DNA of 64,000 nucleotides, taken from NCBI RefSeq assembly GCF_021389975.1, contig NZ_CP089981.1, positions 5,977,501 through 6,041,500 of the forward strand. The letters are read 5' to 3'. A program made the translations under genes and the position numbers. Below are positions 17,795 to 26,388 of the stretch, one piece after another; position 1 is the first letter of the stretch; each line of letters starts with the position of its first letter. The DNA is from Fulvivirga ulvae. Its GTDB lineage: Bacteria > Bacteroidota > Bacteroidia > Cytophagales > Cyclobacteriaceae. The notes beneath the pieces were generated by a model that ran no database searches, was not told where the DNA came from, and saw only the letters and a program-made list of their open reading frames with translations.

Positions 17795-19162
17795 ATGGAT
17801 AGTAACTCACAGAATATACACTTTATCGCCATAGGTGGCAGCATCATGCATAATCTTGCCATCGCTTTACACAAAAAAGGATATAATATCAGCGGTTCAG
17901 ACGATGAGATCTTCGAACCCTCAAAAAGTAAATTGGGGAAGCATGGCCTTTTACCCAAAGAAGAGGGTTGGAATCCTGACAGGATCACTACCGATCTGGA
18001 TGCTGTGATCCTGGGGATGCATGCAAGAAAGGACAACCCTGAACTGCTAAGAGCTAAAGAGCTTGGGATAAAAATATATTCATTCCCGGACTATCTTTAT
18101 GAGCAATCTCAGGACAAACAGCGGGTAGTAATAGCAGGAAGTCATGGAAAAACCACTATTACCTCCATCATTATACATGTGCTCAAATTTTTTAACCGTA
18201 AGTTTGACTTTGCTGTAGGAGCCCAGATCGAGGGCTTTGATACTATGGTGCAGCTTTCCGATGCCCCCGTTATCATCATAGAAGGTGATGAGTATCTTTC
18301 CTCCCCGATTGATGATTCTCCAAAATTCCTAAAATATCATCATCATATAGGGCTTATAAGTGGAGTTGCATGGGACCATATTAATGTATTCCCTTCTGAA
18401 GAAAAGTATGTAAGGCAGTTTGACAAGTTTGCTGATGCCTCCCCAAAAGGCGGTACTTTGATTTTCTGTGAAGAAGATCCTATGGCAACAGTCATTGGCA
18501 GCAAGGAAAGAGAAGATGTACTCGGCATTGGTTATAAAACGCATCCGTATATCATCGAAAATGGCACAACGTTACTAACCTATGGCAATGAAAACATCCC
18601 TATCAAACTATTTGGTAAACATAACCTTCAGAACATTAATGGTGCAAAAGAGGTATTAAAGAAGATCGGTATTTCAGAAGACCAGTTCTACCTTGCAATC
18701 CAGAGTTTTCAGGGAGCGGCTAAAAGGCTGGAATACGTCAAAGAAAACGACAGCACCGCCATTATAAAGGACTACGCTCATGCTCCGTCTAAAGTACGTG
18801 CCACCACACTTGCTGTAAAAGAACAATATCCGGAAAGAGACCTGGTTGCCTGCCTTGAATTACACACCTTTAGCAGCCTGAACAAAGACTTTCTAAAGGA
18901 GTATAATGGCACTATGAAGTGTGCCAATGTGGCGGTTATTTATTACAATCCGGCAACGATTGCCCATAAACGTCTCGATCCTATTTCGAAAGATGATATT
19001 AAAAAAGGATTCAACGACCCTGATATCAATGTATTTGACAACATTGATGAGATGCTGGATTTCTTGCAAAAAGAGGACTGGACAGATAAAAACCTTTTAA
19101 TGATGAGTTCAGGTACATTTAATGATCTCGACTTTGAAAAGTTGCCAACTTTGCTAAACTAA
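17795..19162 (+). CDS. mpl: UDP-N-acetylmuramate:L-Ala-gamma-D-Glu-meso-DAP ligase (Mpl)
   Basis: A 455-residue Mur ligase of the Mpl type, which re-attaches recycled murein tripeptide to UDP-MurNAc in the cytosol. The N-terminal Rossmann motif is HFIAIGGSIMHNLAIALHKKG with GSDDEIFEP after it; the ATP loop AGSHGKTTITS lies near residue 115; the C-terminal domain has YAHAPSKVRAT. I chose ATG 17795 (MDSNSQNIHFIAIGG) over an in-frame ATG at 17738, because the extra 19 residues are unlike the family and cover the likely promoter. An exonuclease gene follows after 18 bases. Confidence 0.93.
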   Translation: MDSNSQNIHFIAIGGSIMHNLAIALHKKGYNISGSDDEIFEPSKSKLGKHGLLPKEEGWNPDRITTDLDAVILGMHARKDNPELLRAKELGIKIYSFPDYLYEQSQDKQRVVIAGSHGKTTITSIIIHVLKFFNRKFDFAVGAQIEGFDTMVQLSDAPVIIIEGDEYLSSPIDDSPKFLKYHHHIGLISGVAWDHINVFPSEEKYVRQFDKFADASPKGGTLIFCEEDPMATVIGSKEREDVLGIGYKTHPYIIENGTTLLTYGNENIPIKLFGKHNLQNINGAKEVLKKIGISEDQFYLAIQSFQGAAKRLEYVKENDSTAIIKDYAHAPSKVRATTLAVKEQYPERDLVACLELHTFSSLNKDFLKEYNGTMKCANVAVIYYNPATIAHKRLDPISKDDIKKGFNDPDINVFDNIDEMLDFLQKEDWTDKNLLMMSSGTFNDLDFEKLPTLLN

Positions 19163-19180
19163 TTATTTAACACACTTTTC

Positions 19181-19993
19181 ATGAATTTAAAGCTAAGAAA
19201 CCCGCTAACATTTTTTGACCTTGAAACCACGGGTACCAATGTGGTCAGTGATCGAATAGTGGAGCTATCAGTGGTAAAAGTAATGCCCAATGGAGAAACC
19301 ATAACGAAGACTTCAAAAGTTAACCCTACTATCCCCATACCTCACGAAACAAGTCTGATCCATGGCATCTATGATGAGGATGTAAAAGATCTTCCTACGT
19401 TTAAAAATATTGCAAAGAGTCTGGCTAAGTTCCTAGAAGGTTCGGATCTGGCAGGCTTCAATATTTTGAAGTTTGATGTACCTATGCTGGTCGAAGAGTT
19501 TTTACGCGCAGGTGTTGACTTTGATGTCAGCAAAAGAAAGTTAGTAGATGCACAGAAAATCTTTCATATGATGGAGAAAAGGACGCTATCTGCAGCATAT
19601 AAGTTTTATTGCGATAAAGAACTTGATGGCGCCCATAGTGCAGAAGCAGACACGCTCGCAACTTTTGAGGTACTGATGGCCCAGGTTGAAAAATATGAAG
19701 GACAGGACGTAGTGGACAACCTTGGTAAAAAACTGGGTGTTCTAAAAAATGATGTCCAGGCTTTGCATGACCTTACTGCCTCTAATATGGTTGACCTCGC
19801 CGGACGTATTATCCTGAAAGATGGTATAGAATGCTTTAACTTTGGAAAGCATAGAAACAGATCAGTTGTTGAGGTATTTGGAAAAGAACCCAGCTACTAC
19901 GAATGGATGATGAAAGGTGATTTCCCTCAGGATACAAAACGCCGCTTAACCGAGATTAAGCTTCGGGCATTCAGTAAGCTTACTGGCAAGTGA
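19181..19993 (+). CDS. DnaQ-like 3'-5' exonuclease
   Basis: A 270-residue DEDD exonuclease of the DNA polymerase III epsilon/RNase T fold. The ExoI motif is FFDLETTGTNVVSDRIVELS near residues 12-31, ExoII lies around AGFNILKFDVPMLVEEF, and ExoIII is HSAEADTLATFEVL with His and Asp as expected for DEDDh enzymes. After residue 210 comes a C-terminal module (FGKHRNRSVVEVF...YYEWMMKGDFP) found in several stand-alone exonucleases. It probably trims DNA in repair or proofreading. It is 18 bases after mpl and likely co-transcribed. Confidence 0.9.
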   Translation: MNLKLRNPLTFFDLETTGTNVVSDRIVELSVVKVMPNGETITKTSKVNPTIPIPHETSLIHGIYDEDVKDLPTFKNIAKSLAKFLEGSDLAGFNILKFDVPMLVEEFLRAGVDFDVSKRKLVDAQKIFHMMEKRTLSAAYKFYCDKELDGAHSAEADTLATFEVLMAQVEKYEGQDVVDNLGKKLGVLKNDVQALHDLTASNMVDLAGRIILKDGIECFNFGKHRNRSVVEVFGKEPSYYEWMMKGDFPQDTKRRLTEIKLRAFSKLTGK

Positions 19994-19996
19994 TAA

Positions 19997-20039
19997 ATTT
20001 CCACTTTTACATGTCTTTGGAACATGTAAAAGTGGAAAT
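19997..20039. repeat. Perfect 18-bp inverted repeat after the exonuclease gene
   Basis: ATTTCCACTTTTACATGT (19997-20014) and its exact reverse complement (20022-20039) are separated by 7 bases, starting 4 bases after the exonuclease stop. No T-run follows on the + strand, so it is not a standard terminator; it may stabilise the mRNA 3' end or serve as a terminator without a U tract. Confidence 0.7.
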
Positions 20040-20411
20040 ACCACCGCACGTTGCAGACTTTATTTCCCCTCCAACACTATCTATAAGATAACGCACTTTA
20101 CTTCGCCTCTTGATTTTAGCTATTAATACTACTCAAATAGCATTTATCAGCACTTTTACCTCAGAACCACCCATACTTCTGAAATTTCGGCAGCCACCCC
20201 TCCTCTAAGGCAGGGAGTTTGAAGCCATTTCGAATATGTATTTAGATCCTTTGGTACGGATGGTGCCGAATTGAAACTGACTTGATCAGTCGGCTTTACT
20301 TACCGGAACAAACAATGCTCGAACTTAAATAAACGAACAAAGTTTACCTTCAAGCCTCTGTGCGCAGTGCACAGGATGACTTTGTTTAACCATTATATTA
20401 ACTATAAATAA
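20040..20411. other. Intergenic region, no gene seen; nested stem-loop near its end
   Basis: No coding frame is supported here. Close to the EF-hand gene, AACAAAGT (20336-20343) can pair with ACTTTGTT (20379-20386), enclosing a tight CTGTGC/GCACAG hairpin (20358-20363 and 20369-20374). This could be a structured leader of the downstream gene. Nothing else stands out. Confidence 0.4.
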
Positions 20412-20435
20412 ATGTTGAACCTAAATAAATTTGAC

Positions 20436-20852
20436 ATGAAAACTTTAAGTGCAACAATATTTACGATGATCTTTGCCTTTGTATTTACAGCATGTAACAA
20501 TCAGCATGATGACCGTTATGCATTTGATGACTGGGACGACGACGCGGATGAGTTAGTGGATCAGGATGAATTTGGTAATACATTTTCGGATGCTGGTTAT
20601 TATGATGACTGGGATCTCGATAATGATGAGTTTATCAACGAAGATGAATGGCAATCAGGCGTTACCAATAACTTTGACGGGTATGACTATGACTCTTATG
20701 GTGATTTTAACGACTGGGACACCAATAATGATGAACTTCTCGATGAAGACGAATTGGTCATAGGCAACTTCACCGTATGGGATACTGATCGGGATGGTAA
20801 TATAGAAATAGCGGAATACGAGGAATGGTCTGCTAAAGATGATCAATATTAA
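20436..20852 (+). CDS. EF-hand repeat lipoprotein
   Basis: This 138-residue protein is counted from the ATG at 20436, because MKTLSATIFTMIFAFVFTAC is a proper lipoprotein signal (Cys at residue 20); an in-frame ATG 24 bases upstream is possible. The mature part is very acidic and consists of four calcium-loop-like units, each beginning with a DDWD- or VWD-type start: DDADELVDQDEF, DLDNDEFINEDEW, DTNNDELLDEDEL and DTDRDGNIEIAEYEEW. Only the last is a textbook EF-hand loop; the others keep the alternating acidic ligands and the final Glu or Asp. It is predicted to sit in the envelope and bind Ca2+. The role is unknown. Confidence 0.78.
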   Translation: MKTLSATIFTMIFAFVFTACNNQHDDRYAFDDWDDDADELVDQDEFGNTFSDAGYYDDWDLDNDEFINEDEWQSGVTNNFDGYDYDSYGDFNDWDTNNDELLDEDELVIGNFTVWDTDRDGNIEIAEYEEWSAKDDQY

Positions 20853-20867
20853 AGGAAAGCAAAAATT

Positions 20868-20906
20868 AATAAAGGGTTAACCTGGATATCGGGTTAACCC
20901 TTTATT
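20868..20906. terminator. Bidirectional terminator
   Basis: A perfect 15-bp repeat AATAAAGGGTTAACC/GGTTAACCCTTTATT (20868-20882 and 20892-20906), followed by TTTT on the right and flanked by A-rich sequence on the left. It sits between the convergent EF-hand and M48 genes and can serve both. Confidence 0.88.
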
Positions 20907-20915
20907 TTATCATAC

Positions 20916-21713
20916 TTACTGAGGCTTGTAGTACTTCAATGCCTCTTCCATACTTTTGTTTAAATCAGCTATTCTCGTTTCCGGATGAGGGTGTGTAGAA
21001 AGAAATTCGGGAGGGCGCTGACCACTACCCTGAGCAGACATTCTTTCCCAAAACTTAGGAGCCTCTCTCGGATCATACCCGGCCATGGCCATGAATATAA
21101 GACCTATTTCGTCGGCCTCAGATTCGTGTGTGCGCGAAAAGCTCAGCATACCTAATTGCGTACCAATACCTACAGATTGCAGAAGTAATTGCTGAGTCAT
21201 GGTTGGATTCTGCCCCATTGCCGCACTTAGCGAACTCAAGCCAAGGTTTGCGACAAGTCCCTCGCTCATACGCTCACGGCCATGATTCGCAATAGCATGA
21301 GCCACTTCATGTCCCATAACTACAGCTACACCTTTTTCATCTTTACATATAGGCATAATGCCGGTATAGAAGGCTACTTTACCGCCAGGCATGCACCATG
21401 CATTTACAGTTTCAGACTCTATCAGATTAAACTCCCAGGAGTATCCGCTAAGTTGATCTGACAGTCCCTTTTGCTTCATGTATTGTTCCACTGCCACTTT
21501 TATTCTCTCCCCTGCGTTTTTCACCATCGCCGTCCATTGCTGATTGTCAGACAGTTTGTTTTCTTTCAATACCTGGCTATACTGATCATAACTCAAAGGC
21601 AGAATTTCAGAATTTGGCACCAGGCTTAATTGTCTTCTGCCGGTTACCGGAACAGTCGCACAGCTATATAAAAATAGCCCTAGCAGAAAAATTACTATTA
21701 TTTTCTTAATCAT
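20916..21713 (-). CDS. M48 family zinc metallopeptidase, lipoprotein
   Basis: This 265-residue protein is counted from the ATG at 21713, because MIKKIIVIFLLGLFLYSC is a lipoprotein signal with a lipobox (Cys at residue 18); an upstream in-frame ATG at 21749 adds 12 unlikely residues. The zinc site is VMGHEVAHAIANHGRERM (HExxH), and the third ligand lies in HESEADEIGLIFM. The family resembles the soluble periplasmic M48 proteases such as LoiP and YcaL/BepA, which degrade misfolded outer-membrane proteins. That role here is inferred. The gene is monocistronic. Confidence 0.92.
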   Translation of the reverse strand: MIKKIIVIFLLGLFLYSCATVPVTGRRQLSLVPNSEILPLSYDQYSQVLKENKLSDNQQWTAMVKNAGERIKVAVEQYMKQKGLSDQLSGYSWEFNLIESETVNAWCMPGGKVAFYTGIMPICKDEKGVAVVMGHEVAHAIANHGRERMSEGLVANLGLSSLSAAMGQNPTMTQQLLLQSVGIGTQLGMLSFSRTHESEADEIGLIFMAMAGYDPREAPKFWERMSAQGSGQRPPEFLSTHPHPETRIADLNKSMEEALKYYKPQ

Positions 21714-21833
21714 GGCTTTATTTTTTTCTGTAAATAAAAGATTTTCCAACTTTACGGATTATAAATTTATACATATTATTTTAACAAAAGAATCAGCTTA
21801 ACGGCTCACACAATAACTTTTATACCTGCGTAC

Positions 21834-22445
21834 ATGAAAATACTTGCCATAGGCCGTAATTATGCCGAGCACATTGCCGAGTTGAATAATGAGAGACCTG
21901 ATGAACCTGTAATATTTACAAAGCCTGACACGGCGTTACTAAAAAATAATCAGCCATTTTATTACCCTGATTTCAGTAAAGATGTGCACCATGAAGTAGA
22001 GTTGGTGATCAGAATCTGTAAAGAAGGGAAAAATATTCAGGAACAATTTGCCCAAAAATACTATGATCATATAGGTATAGGCATTGATTTTACTGCCAGA
22101 GACTTGCAGCAAAAGGCTAAAGAAAAGGGATTACCCTGGGACATAGCCAAAGGATTTAATGACTCTGCACCTGTTTCTGACTTCAGGCCCATAGCTGATT
22201 TTGGAGATATAAATAATATAAATTTTAGCCTTACCATTGATGGTGAGATCAAACAGCAGGGTAATACCAAACTTATGTTATTCGGCTTTGACTATATGGT
22301 TTCTTATTTGTCAAGGTTTTTCACGTTAAAAAAGGGAGATTTAATTTTTACAGGAACTCCCAAGGGGGTCGGCCCTGTTCATATTGGAAATACAGTAGCA
22401 GCATTTATAGAGGATGAAAAATTATTGGAATTTGAAGTTAGGTAG
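21834..22445 (+). CDS. Fumarylacetoacetate hydrolase family protein
   Basis: A 203-residue protein of the FAH superfamily (the small YcgM/FAHD1 type), which hydrolyses or decarboxylates acylpyruvate-like substrates using Mg2+ or Mn2+. Visible features are KILAIGRNYAEHIAELNN, the acidic metal ligands in HHEVELVIRI, GIGIDFTARDLQQKAKEKGLPW and GDLIFTGTPKGVGPV. It is cytosolic, without a signal peptide. The next gene begins inside its last 32 bases, so the two are co-translated. The substrate cannot be told from the sequence. Confidence 0.92.
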   Translation: MKILAIGRNYAEHIAELNNERPDEPVIFTKPDTALLKNNQPFYYPDFSKDVHHEVELVIRICKEGKNIQEQFAQKYYDHIGIGIDFTARDLQQKAKEKGLPWDIAKGFNDSAPVSDFRPIADFGDINNINFSLTIDGEIKQQGNTKLMLFGFDYMVSYLSRFFTLKKGDLIFTGTPKGVGPVHIGNTVAAFIEDEKLLEFEVR

Positions 22446-24345
22446 AAGTATTTTATTAGTCACAGTTGGGTTATTCTCAGGCACATTCGTTCATGGTCAG
22501 TTGGAAGAGAACCATATGTACAAAGAGAGTTATTACCTTTTTCCAATAAAACCCGGAGTTAGAAATACGCTGGCCGGTACTATGGGTGAGTTGCGCTCTT
22601 CTCACTTTCACAGTGGTATCGACATCCGAACGGAAAGCAGGATCGGGCTTCCCGTACATGCTTCTGCCACAGGGTTTATTTCTCGCGTTTCCGTCTCTAC
22701 CTCAGGCTATGGGAATGCCCTTTACATACAACATCCCAACGGTCATACTACAGTCTATGCACATCTCGACCATTTTAACGGCGCAGTTGCCCAATATGTA
22801 AGGGAGGAGCAGTATAAAAGAAAGACATTCGAACTCAATCTATACTTTAGAAAAGGCCAATTTGAGGTCAATAAAGGCGATATCATTGCTTTTGGGGGCA
22901 ACAGCGGATCATCAGGAGGCCCGCACCTTCACTTTGACCTGAGAGATAAGAACCAAAAACCATTGAACCCCTTGAAATATGGCTTTAGTGAAATTTGGGA
23001 CCGCACCCCTCCCGAAGCACACAAAGTAGCGCTTAAAACACTAGATAAAAATGCTCGAGTCAACGGGCAGTTTGGCAGGTTTGAATTTAAAGTACGCAGG
23101 ATTGGCAACGACTATGTAATCGATCAGCCTATTGAAGTAAGCGGTACCATTGGGGCAGAACTTTATGCCTATGACAAACTGGACAACTCCAGATTTAGAT
23201 GTGGCATAAACCTAATTTCCATGGAAGTAGATGACAAAGAACTTTTCAGGTCCGAAATCAGCACATTCTCCTTTGCGGAACAAAGAAACATACTAAAACA
23301 CATGAACTATCCTGACCTATATGAAACAGGAGAACGATTTCACAAGCTATATATTGATGACGGTAATGAGCTGAAGTTTTATTCTACAGATACCAATAAG
23401 GGCCGTCTTACGATCAACGGAGATGGGGAGCATACGGTTAAAGTGATTATGACAGACAGCTATAATAATGTTAGCAACCTGAAATTCAAACTAAAACGGG
23501 GAAATAGCGGACAAGAAAAAACTACTGTTTACGGCCATACTTCAGGAAGCGCAATAGATCTTGTGGACAATACGCTGGTGATAAAAGCTCCGTTAAATAA
23601 CACCAGCCATACTGTAATCTATACTCCGGAGATGCGTGAGTTGCAGCCCTCATATATCATTGGAGGAAACCAGGCAGTGTACCTTTGGGATATGAAGGAA
23701 GGACTCCCTCACTCGGTAGACATTAACGGTACTAATGAATTACTACATTATAAAGAAATGGTGAAACCGGGTGCATCGTATAGGTACTATAGTGATAAGA
23801 TGGATATTTACTTCCCAAAAGACGCTCTTTTTGATACACTTTATTTGCAATCAGCTTATAACTTTATCGAAACGGACAAAAGCGAAGAATTTTCTGTTGG
23901 TGATGTTCAGGTACCCCTAAAAAAATATATATCAATAACCCTAAAACCTCAGATCAGCTATCAGAAACCGGATAAATACTCCGTTTATGCCATAGATAGT
24001 AAAGGCAATGCTTATTATAAAGGTGGAGAATGGGAATATGGAAGAGTCACATTCTGGACACGCAACTTTGGTAAATTTGCTATCCTGGAAGACACTATTC
24101 CCCCCAGAATAACTCCAGTGAATGTCAACAGCAAAGAATTAAAATTTAAGATTAGTGACGAAAGATCAGGTATTGACAGCTTTAAGTGCTATGTAAACAA
24201 TGAATGGGTTTTGATGAACTATGATTATAAAACACACCTGATCTGGTCAGAAAAACTGGACATTACTCAACCGTTTTCAGGTGAAGTAAAATTAATTGTA
24301 ACTGATAACCAGGGTAACGAACAGCTTTATATTACCAGGCTGTAA
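22414..24345 (+). CDS. M23 family metallopeptidase, secreted
   Basis: A 643-residue exported protein with a signal peptide in the first 29 residues (RSILLVTVGLFSGTFVHGQ). The M23/LytM domain lies near residues 45-200: HFHSGIDIRTESRIGLPVHA supplies the first His/Asp ligands, HTTVYAHL and HLHFDLRD the others. M23 enzymes cut peptidoglycan cross-links. About 440 further residues are mostly beta-rich, with a late region (KFKISDERSGIDSFKCYVN) resembling Ig-like folds; no known domain is claimed there. The ATG overlaps the end of the FAH gene by 32 bases, an odd pairing of a cytosolic enzyme and an envelope protease. Confidence 0.92.
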   Translation: MKNYWNLKLGRSILLVTVGLFSGTFVHGQLEENHMYKESYYLFPIKPGVRNTLAGTMGELRSSHFHSGIDIRTESRIGLPVHASATGFISRVSVSTSGYGNALYIQHPNGHTTVYAHLDHFNGAVAQYVREEQYKRKTFELNLYFRKGQFEVNKGDIIAFGGNSGSSGGPHLHFDLRDKNQKPLNPLKYGFSEIWDRTPPEAHKVALKTLDKNARVNGQFGRFEFKVRRIGNDYVIDQPIEVSGTIGAELYAYDKLDNSRFRCGINLISMEVDDKELFRSEISTFSFAEQRNILKHMNYPDLYETGERFHKLYIDDGNELKFYSTDTNKGRLTINGDGEHTVKVIMTDSYNNVSNLKFKLKRGNSGQEKTTVYGHTSGSAIDLVDNTLVIKAPLNNTSHTVIYTPEMRELQPSYIIGGNQAVYLWDMKEGLPHSVDINGTNELLHYKEMVKPGASYRYYSDKMDIYFPKDALFDTLYLQSAYNFIETDKSEEFSVGDVQVPLKKYISITLKPQISYQKPDKYSVYAIDSKGNAYYKGGEWEYGRVTFWTRNFGKFAILEDTIPPRITPVNVNSKELKFKISDERSGIDSFKCYVNNEWVLMNYDYKTHLIWSEKLDITQPFSGEVKLIVTDNQGNEQLYITRL

Positions 24346-24589
24346 TTTCAGTTTCATACAGGAGCTTTTCTCAAATTTTCACCACAGTAGCACAGGTATC
24401 TGCTTCATGCCCTACAAAATACAGGGATTAATACCATTTGAGGTCAAAATACAAGCGTCTTTCGGGATAATGGTATTTTTTTGTGAAGTATGCCACAAGG
24501 TATGCCCGTAGATTATTTCATAATTCTAAGCGCATGAGCTATATTTACATGTACACAAAATAAGTTTCAAACGCTTTAACCTTAAAATT

Positions 24590-25039
24590 ATGGAACTCAA
24601 ACCAGGCGACAAAGCGCCGGATTTTGAAGTCAATGATCAGGATGGCGCTCCTGTAAAATTGTCGGATTACAAAGGAAAAAAAGTTGCACTATACTTCTAC
24701 CCGAAAGACAATACTCCGGGATGTACGGCAGAGGCTTGCAATCTGAGAGATAACTATGCTGAACTGCAGAAACAGGGCTATGAAATACTTGGTGTAAGTA
24801 CTGACAGTGAAAAATCGCACAAGAAATTTATAGAAAAGCAGGAGCTTCCATTCAAGCTATTGGCTGATACAGAAAAACAAATCCATGAAAAGTACGGCAC
24901 ATGGATAGAAAAGCAAATGTATGGTAGAAAATATATGGGTACAGCAAGACATACTTTTATCATTGACGAAGATGGAAAAATCGAAAAGATCATCGACAAG
25001 GTAAAAACAAAGGAGCATGCAACCCAGATCCTCGGATAA
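24590..25039 (+). CDS. bcp: Thioredoxin-dependent peroxiredoxin Bcp
   Basis: A 149-residue atypical 2-Cys peroxiredoxin of the BCP/PrxQ class that reduces peroxides in the cytosol. The peroxidatic Cys45 and resolving Cys50 stand in NTPGCTAEAC, five residues apart as in BCP. The typical FYPKD and GVSTDS motifs are present. The 244 bases upstream contain no supported gene, and a terminator follows at 25041-25076. Confidence 0.97.
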   Translation: MELKPGDKAPDFEVNDQDGAPVKLSDYKGKKVALYFYPKDNTPGCTAEACNLRDNYAELQKQGYEILGVSTDSEKSHKKFIEKQELPFKLLADTEKQIHEKYGTWIEKQMYGRKYMGTARHTFIIDEDGKIEKIIDKVKTKEHATQILG

Positions 25040-25040
25040 C

Positions 25041-25076
25041 AAAAAAGCCGGTCCTTTTCGAGGTCCGGCTTTTTTA
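25041..25076 (+). terminator. Terminator of bcp
   Basis: AAAAAAGCCGG-T-CCT and AGG-T-CCGGCTTTTTT form a long stem (one T-T mismatch) ending in a T-run, immediately after the bcp stop. Confidence 0.88.
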
Positions 25077-25467
25077 ATCAATTTCAGGCATAACATGCTA
25101 ATAACAAACGAATATCTGATCTCGTTGCCTTGAGGTGCACCAATTATATAGCTTAAAAAATAAAGTTAGTTAGAATATAACTTAATCATAAGATCCAACT
25201 CATGAGAATAAACTCTTACCAACTTAGCCTGTAAATCACTTAAATTCATCTTAAAAAATTTGGTTACCTAAAACTTAATACTGTTCAAACATTAAATGTA
25301 ACTCCAATTTTTATTTTTTTCGACAAAAAACACATAAAAGTCACATAGTCAGCGTGTAAGGATAGAAACAAAAGTAATTTGACAAATATAATCCTGACAG
25401 ATTAGGCCTGAAATTCGATAGGTTTCTTTAAATTCGCAACTTTAAAATTTCACTCAGCAGATCAGTT
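25077..25467. other. AT-rich intergenic region upstream of the transketolase gene
   Basis: No gene is seen. The stretch 25304-25350 (poly-T, then GACAAAAAACACATAAA) closely resembles 56568-56615, and TTAGGCCTGAAATT (25402-25415) occurs there in inverted form at 56635-56648. It may contain a promoter or a dispersed short repeat. It lies in the leader of the transketolase N-terminal gene. Confidence 0.4.
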
Positions 25468-26316
25468 ATGAACCAGCCCAACATTGAAGAATTAGAAAAA
25501 ATTGCCTCTCAGGTAAGAAGAGATATTTTAAGAATGGTACATGCCGTACAGTCAGGCCACCCTGGTGGTTCACTAGGTTGTACAGAGTATTTTGTAGCCC
25601 TGTACTTTCATATCATGAAACATAGTAAGAACTTCAATGCTGATGGTATCGGTGAAGACCTGTTCTTTTTATCAAATGGTCACATCTCCCCTGTCTGGTA
25701 CAGCACATTGGCCAGAAGCGGGTATTTTGATATTTCTGAACTGGCTACTTTCAGAAAGCTGGACAGCAGATTGCAGGGCCATCCTGCTACGGAAGAAGGC
25801 CTTCCTGGTATACGCGTTGCATCTGGCTCTTTGGGACAGGGATTGTCTGTAGCGATTGGGGCAGCACAAGTCAAGAAACTTAACAATGACAATCACCATG
25901 TATACGTACTCATGGGTGATGGAGAGCAGCAGGAAGGACAAGTGTGGGAAGCTGCTATGTATGCAGCACATAACAAAGTAGATAACATTATAGCTACTAT
26001 AGACTACAATGGGCAGCAAATAGACGGCCCTCTCAAGGAGGTACTGGACCTGCAGGACCTGAAGGCCAAATGGGAAGCTTTTGGCTGGCATGTAATAGAG
26101 AGCTATGGCAATGACATGGAATCACTTATTGTAAAGATAAAAGAAGCCCGTTCCCTGACAGGCAAAGGTAAACCGGTATTGAACCTGATGACCACTGAAA
26201 TGGGACATGGTGTGGATTTCATGATGGGATCACACAAATGGCATGGTGTTGCCCCTAACGACGAGCAACTGGAGCAGGCGCTGGCCCAGCTCGAAGAAAC
26301 ATTCCAAGATTATTAA
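25468..26316 (+). CDS. Transketolase, N-terminal (thiamine-binding) subunit
   Basis: This 282-residue half-transketolase carries the pyrophosphate-binding part of the thiamine site. Motifs are VQSGHPGGSLGCTEYFVALYF, FLSNGHISPVWYSTLA and the ThDP/metal motif GDGEQQEGQVWEAAMYAAHNKVDN. It needs the C-terminal subunit encoded at about 29.6 kb to shift two-carbon units between sugar phosphates in the pentose phosphate pathway. Split transketolases are common in Bacteroidota, but the halves are usually adjacent; here 3.3 kb separates them. A terminator follows at 26338-26364. Confidence 0.95.
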   Translation: MNQPNIEELEKIASQVRRDILRMVHAVQSGHPGGSLGCTEYFVALYFHIMKHSKNFNADGIGEDLFFLSNGHISPVWYSTLARSGYFDISELATFRKLDSRLQGHPATEEGLPGIRVASGSLGQGLSVAIGAAQVKKLNNDNHHVYVLMGDGEQQEGQVWEAAMYAAHNKVDNIIATIDYNGQQIDGPLKEVLDLQDLKAKWEAFGWHVIESYGNDMESLIVKIKEARSLTGKGKPVLNLMTTEMGHGVDFMMGSHKWHGVAPNDEQLEQALAQLEETFQDY

Positions 26317-26337
26317 TTATGATAAAGTATAGTCTTC

Positions 26338-26364
26338 AAAGGATCCTGGTGACCAGGATCCTTT
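26338..26364 (+). terminator. Terminator of the transketolase N-terminal gene
   Basis: AAAGGATCCTGG and CCAGGATCCTTT flank a 3-base loop TGA, then a T-run. A perfect 12-bp stem 22 bases after the stop. Confidence 0.9.
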
Positions 26365-26388
26365 TTTTATTGTTTTTTTCTTAAATTC

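Noticed and set aside
24346..24589. 34-codon frame with a CEVCHKVCP ending before bcp
   Set aside because: The Cys pattern is suggestive of a tiny metal site, but there is no ribosome site, no family resemblance and the length is within chance.
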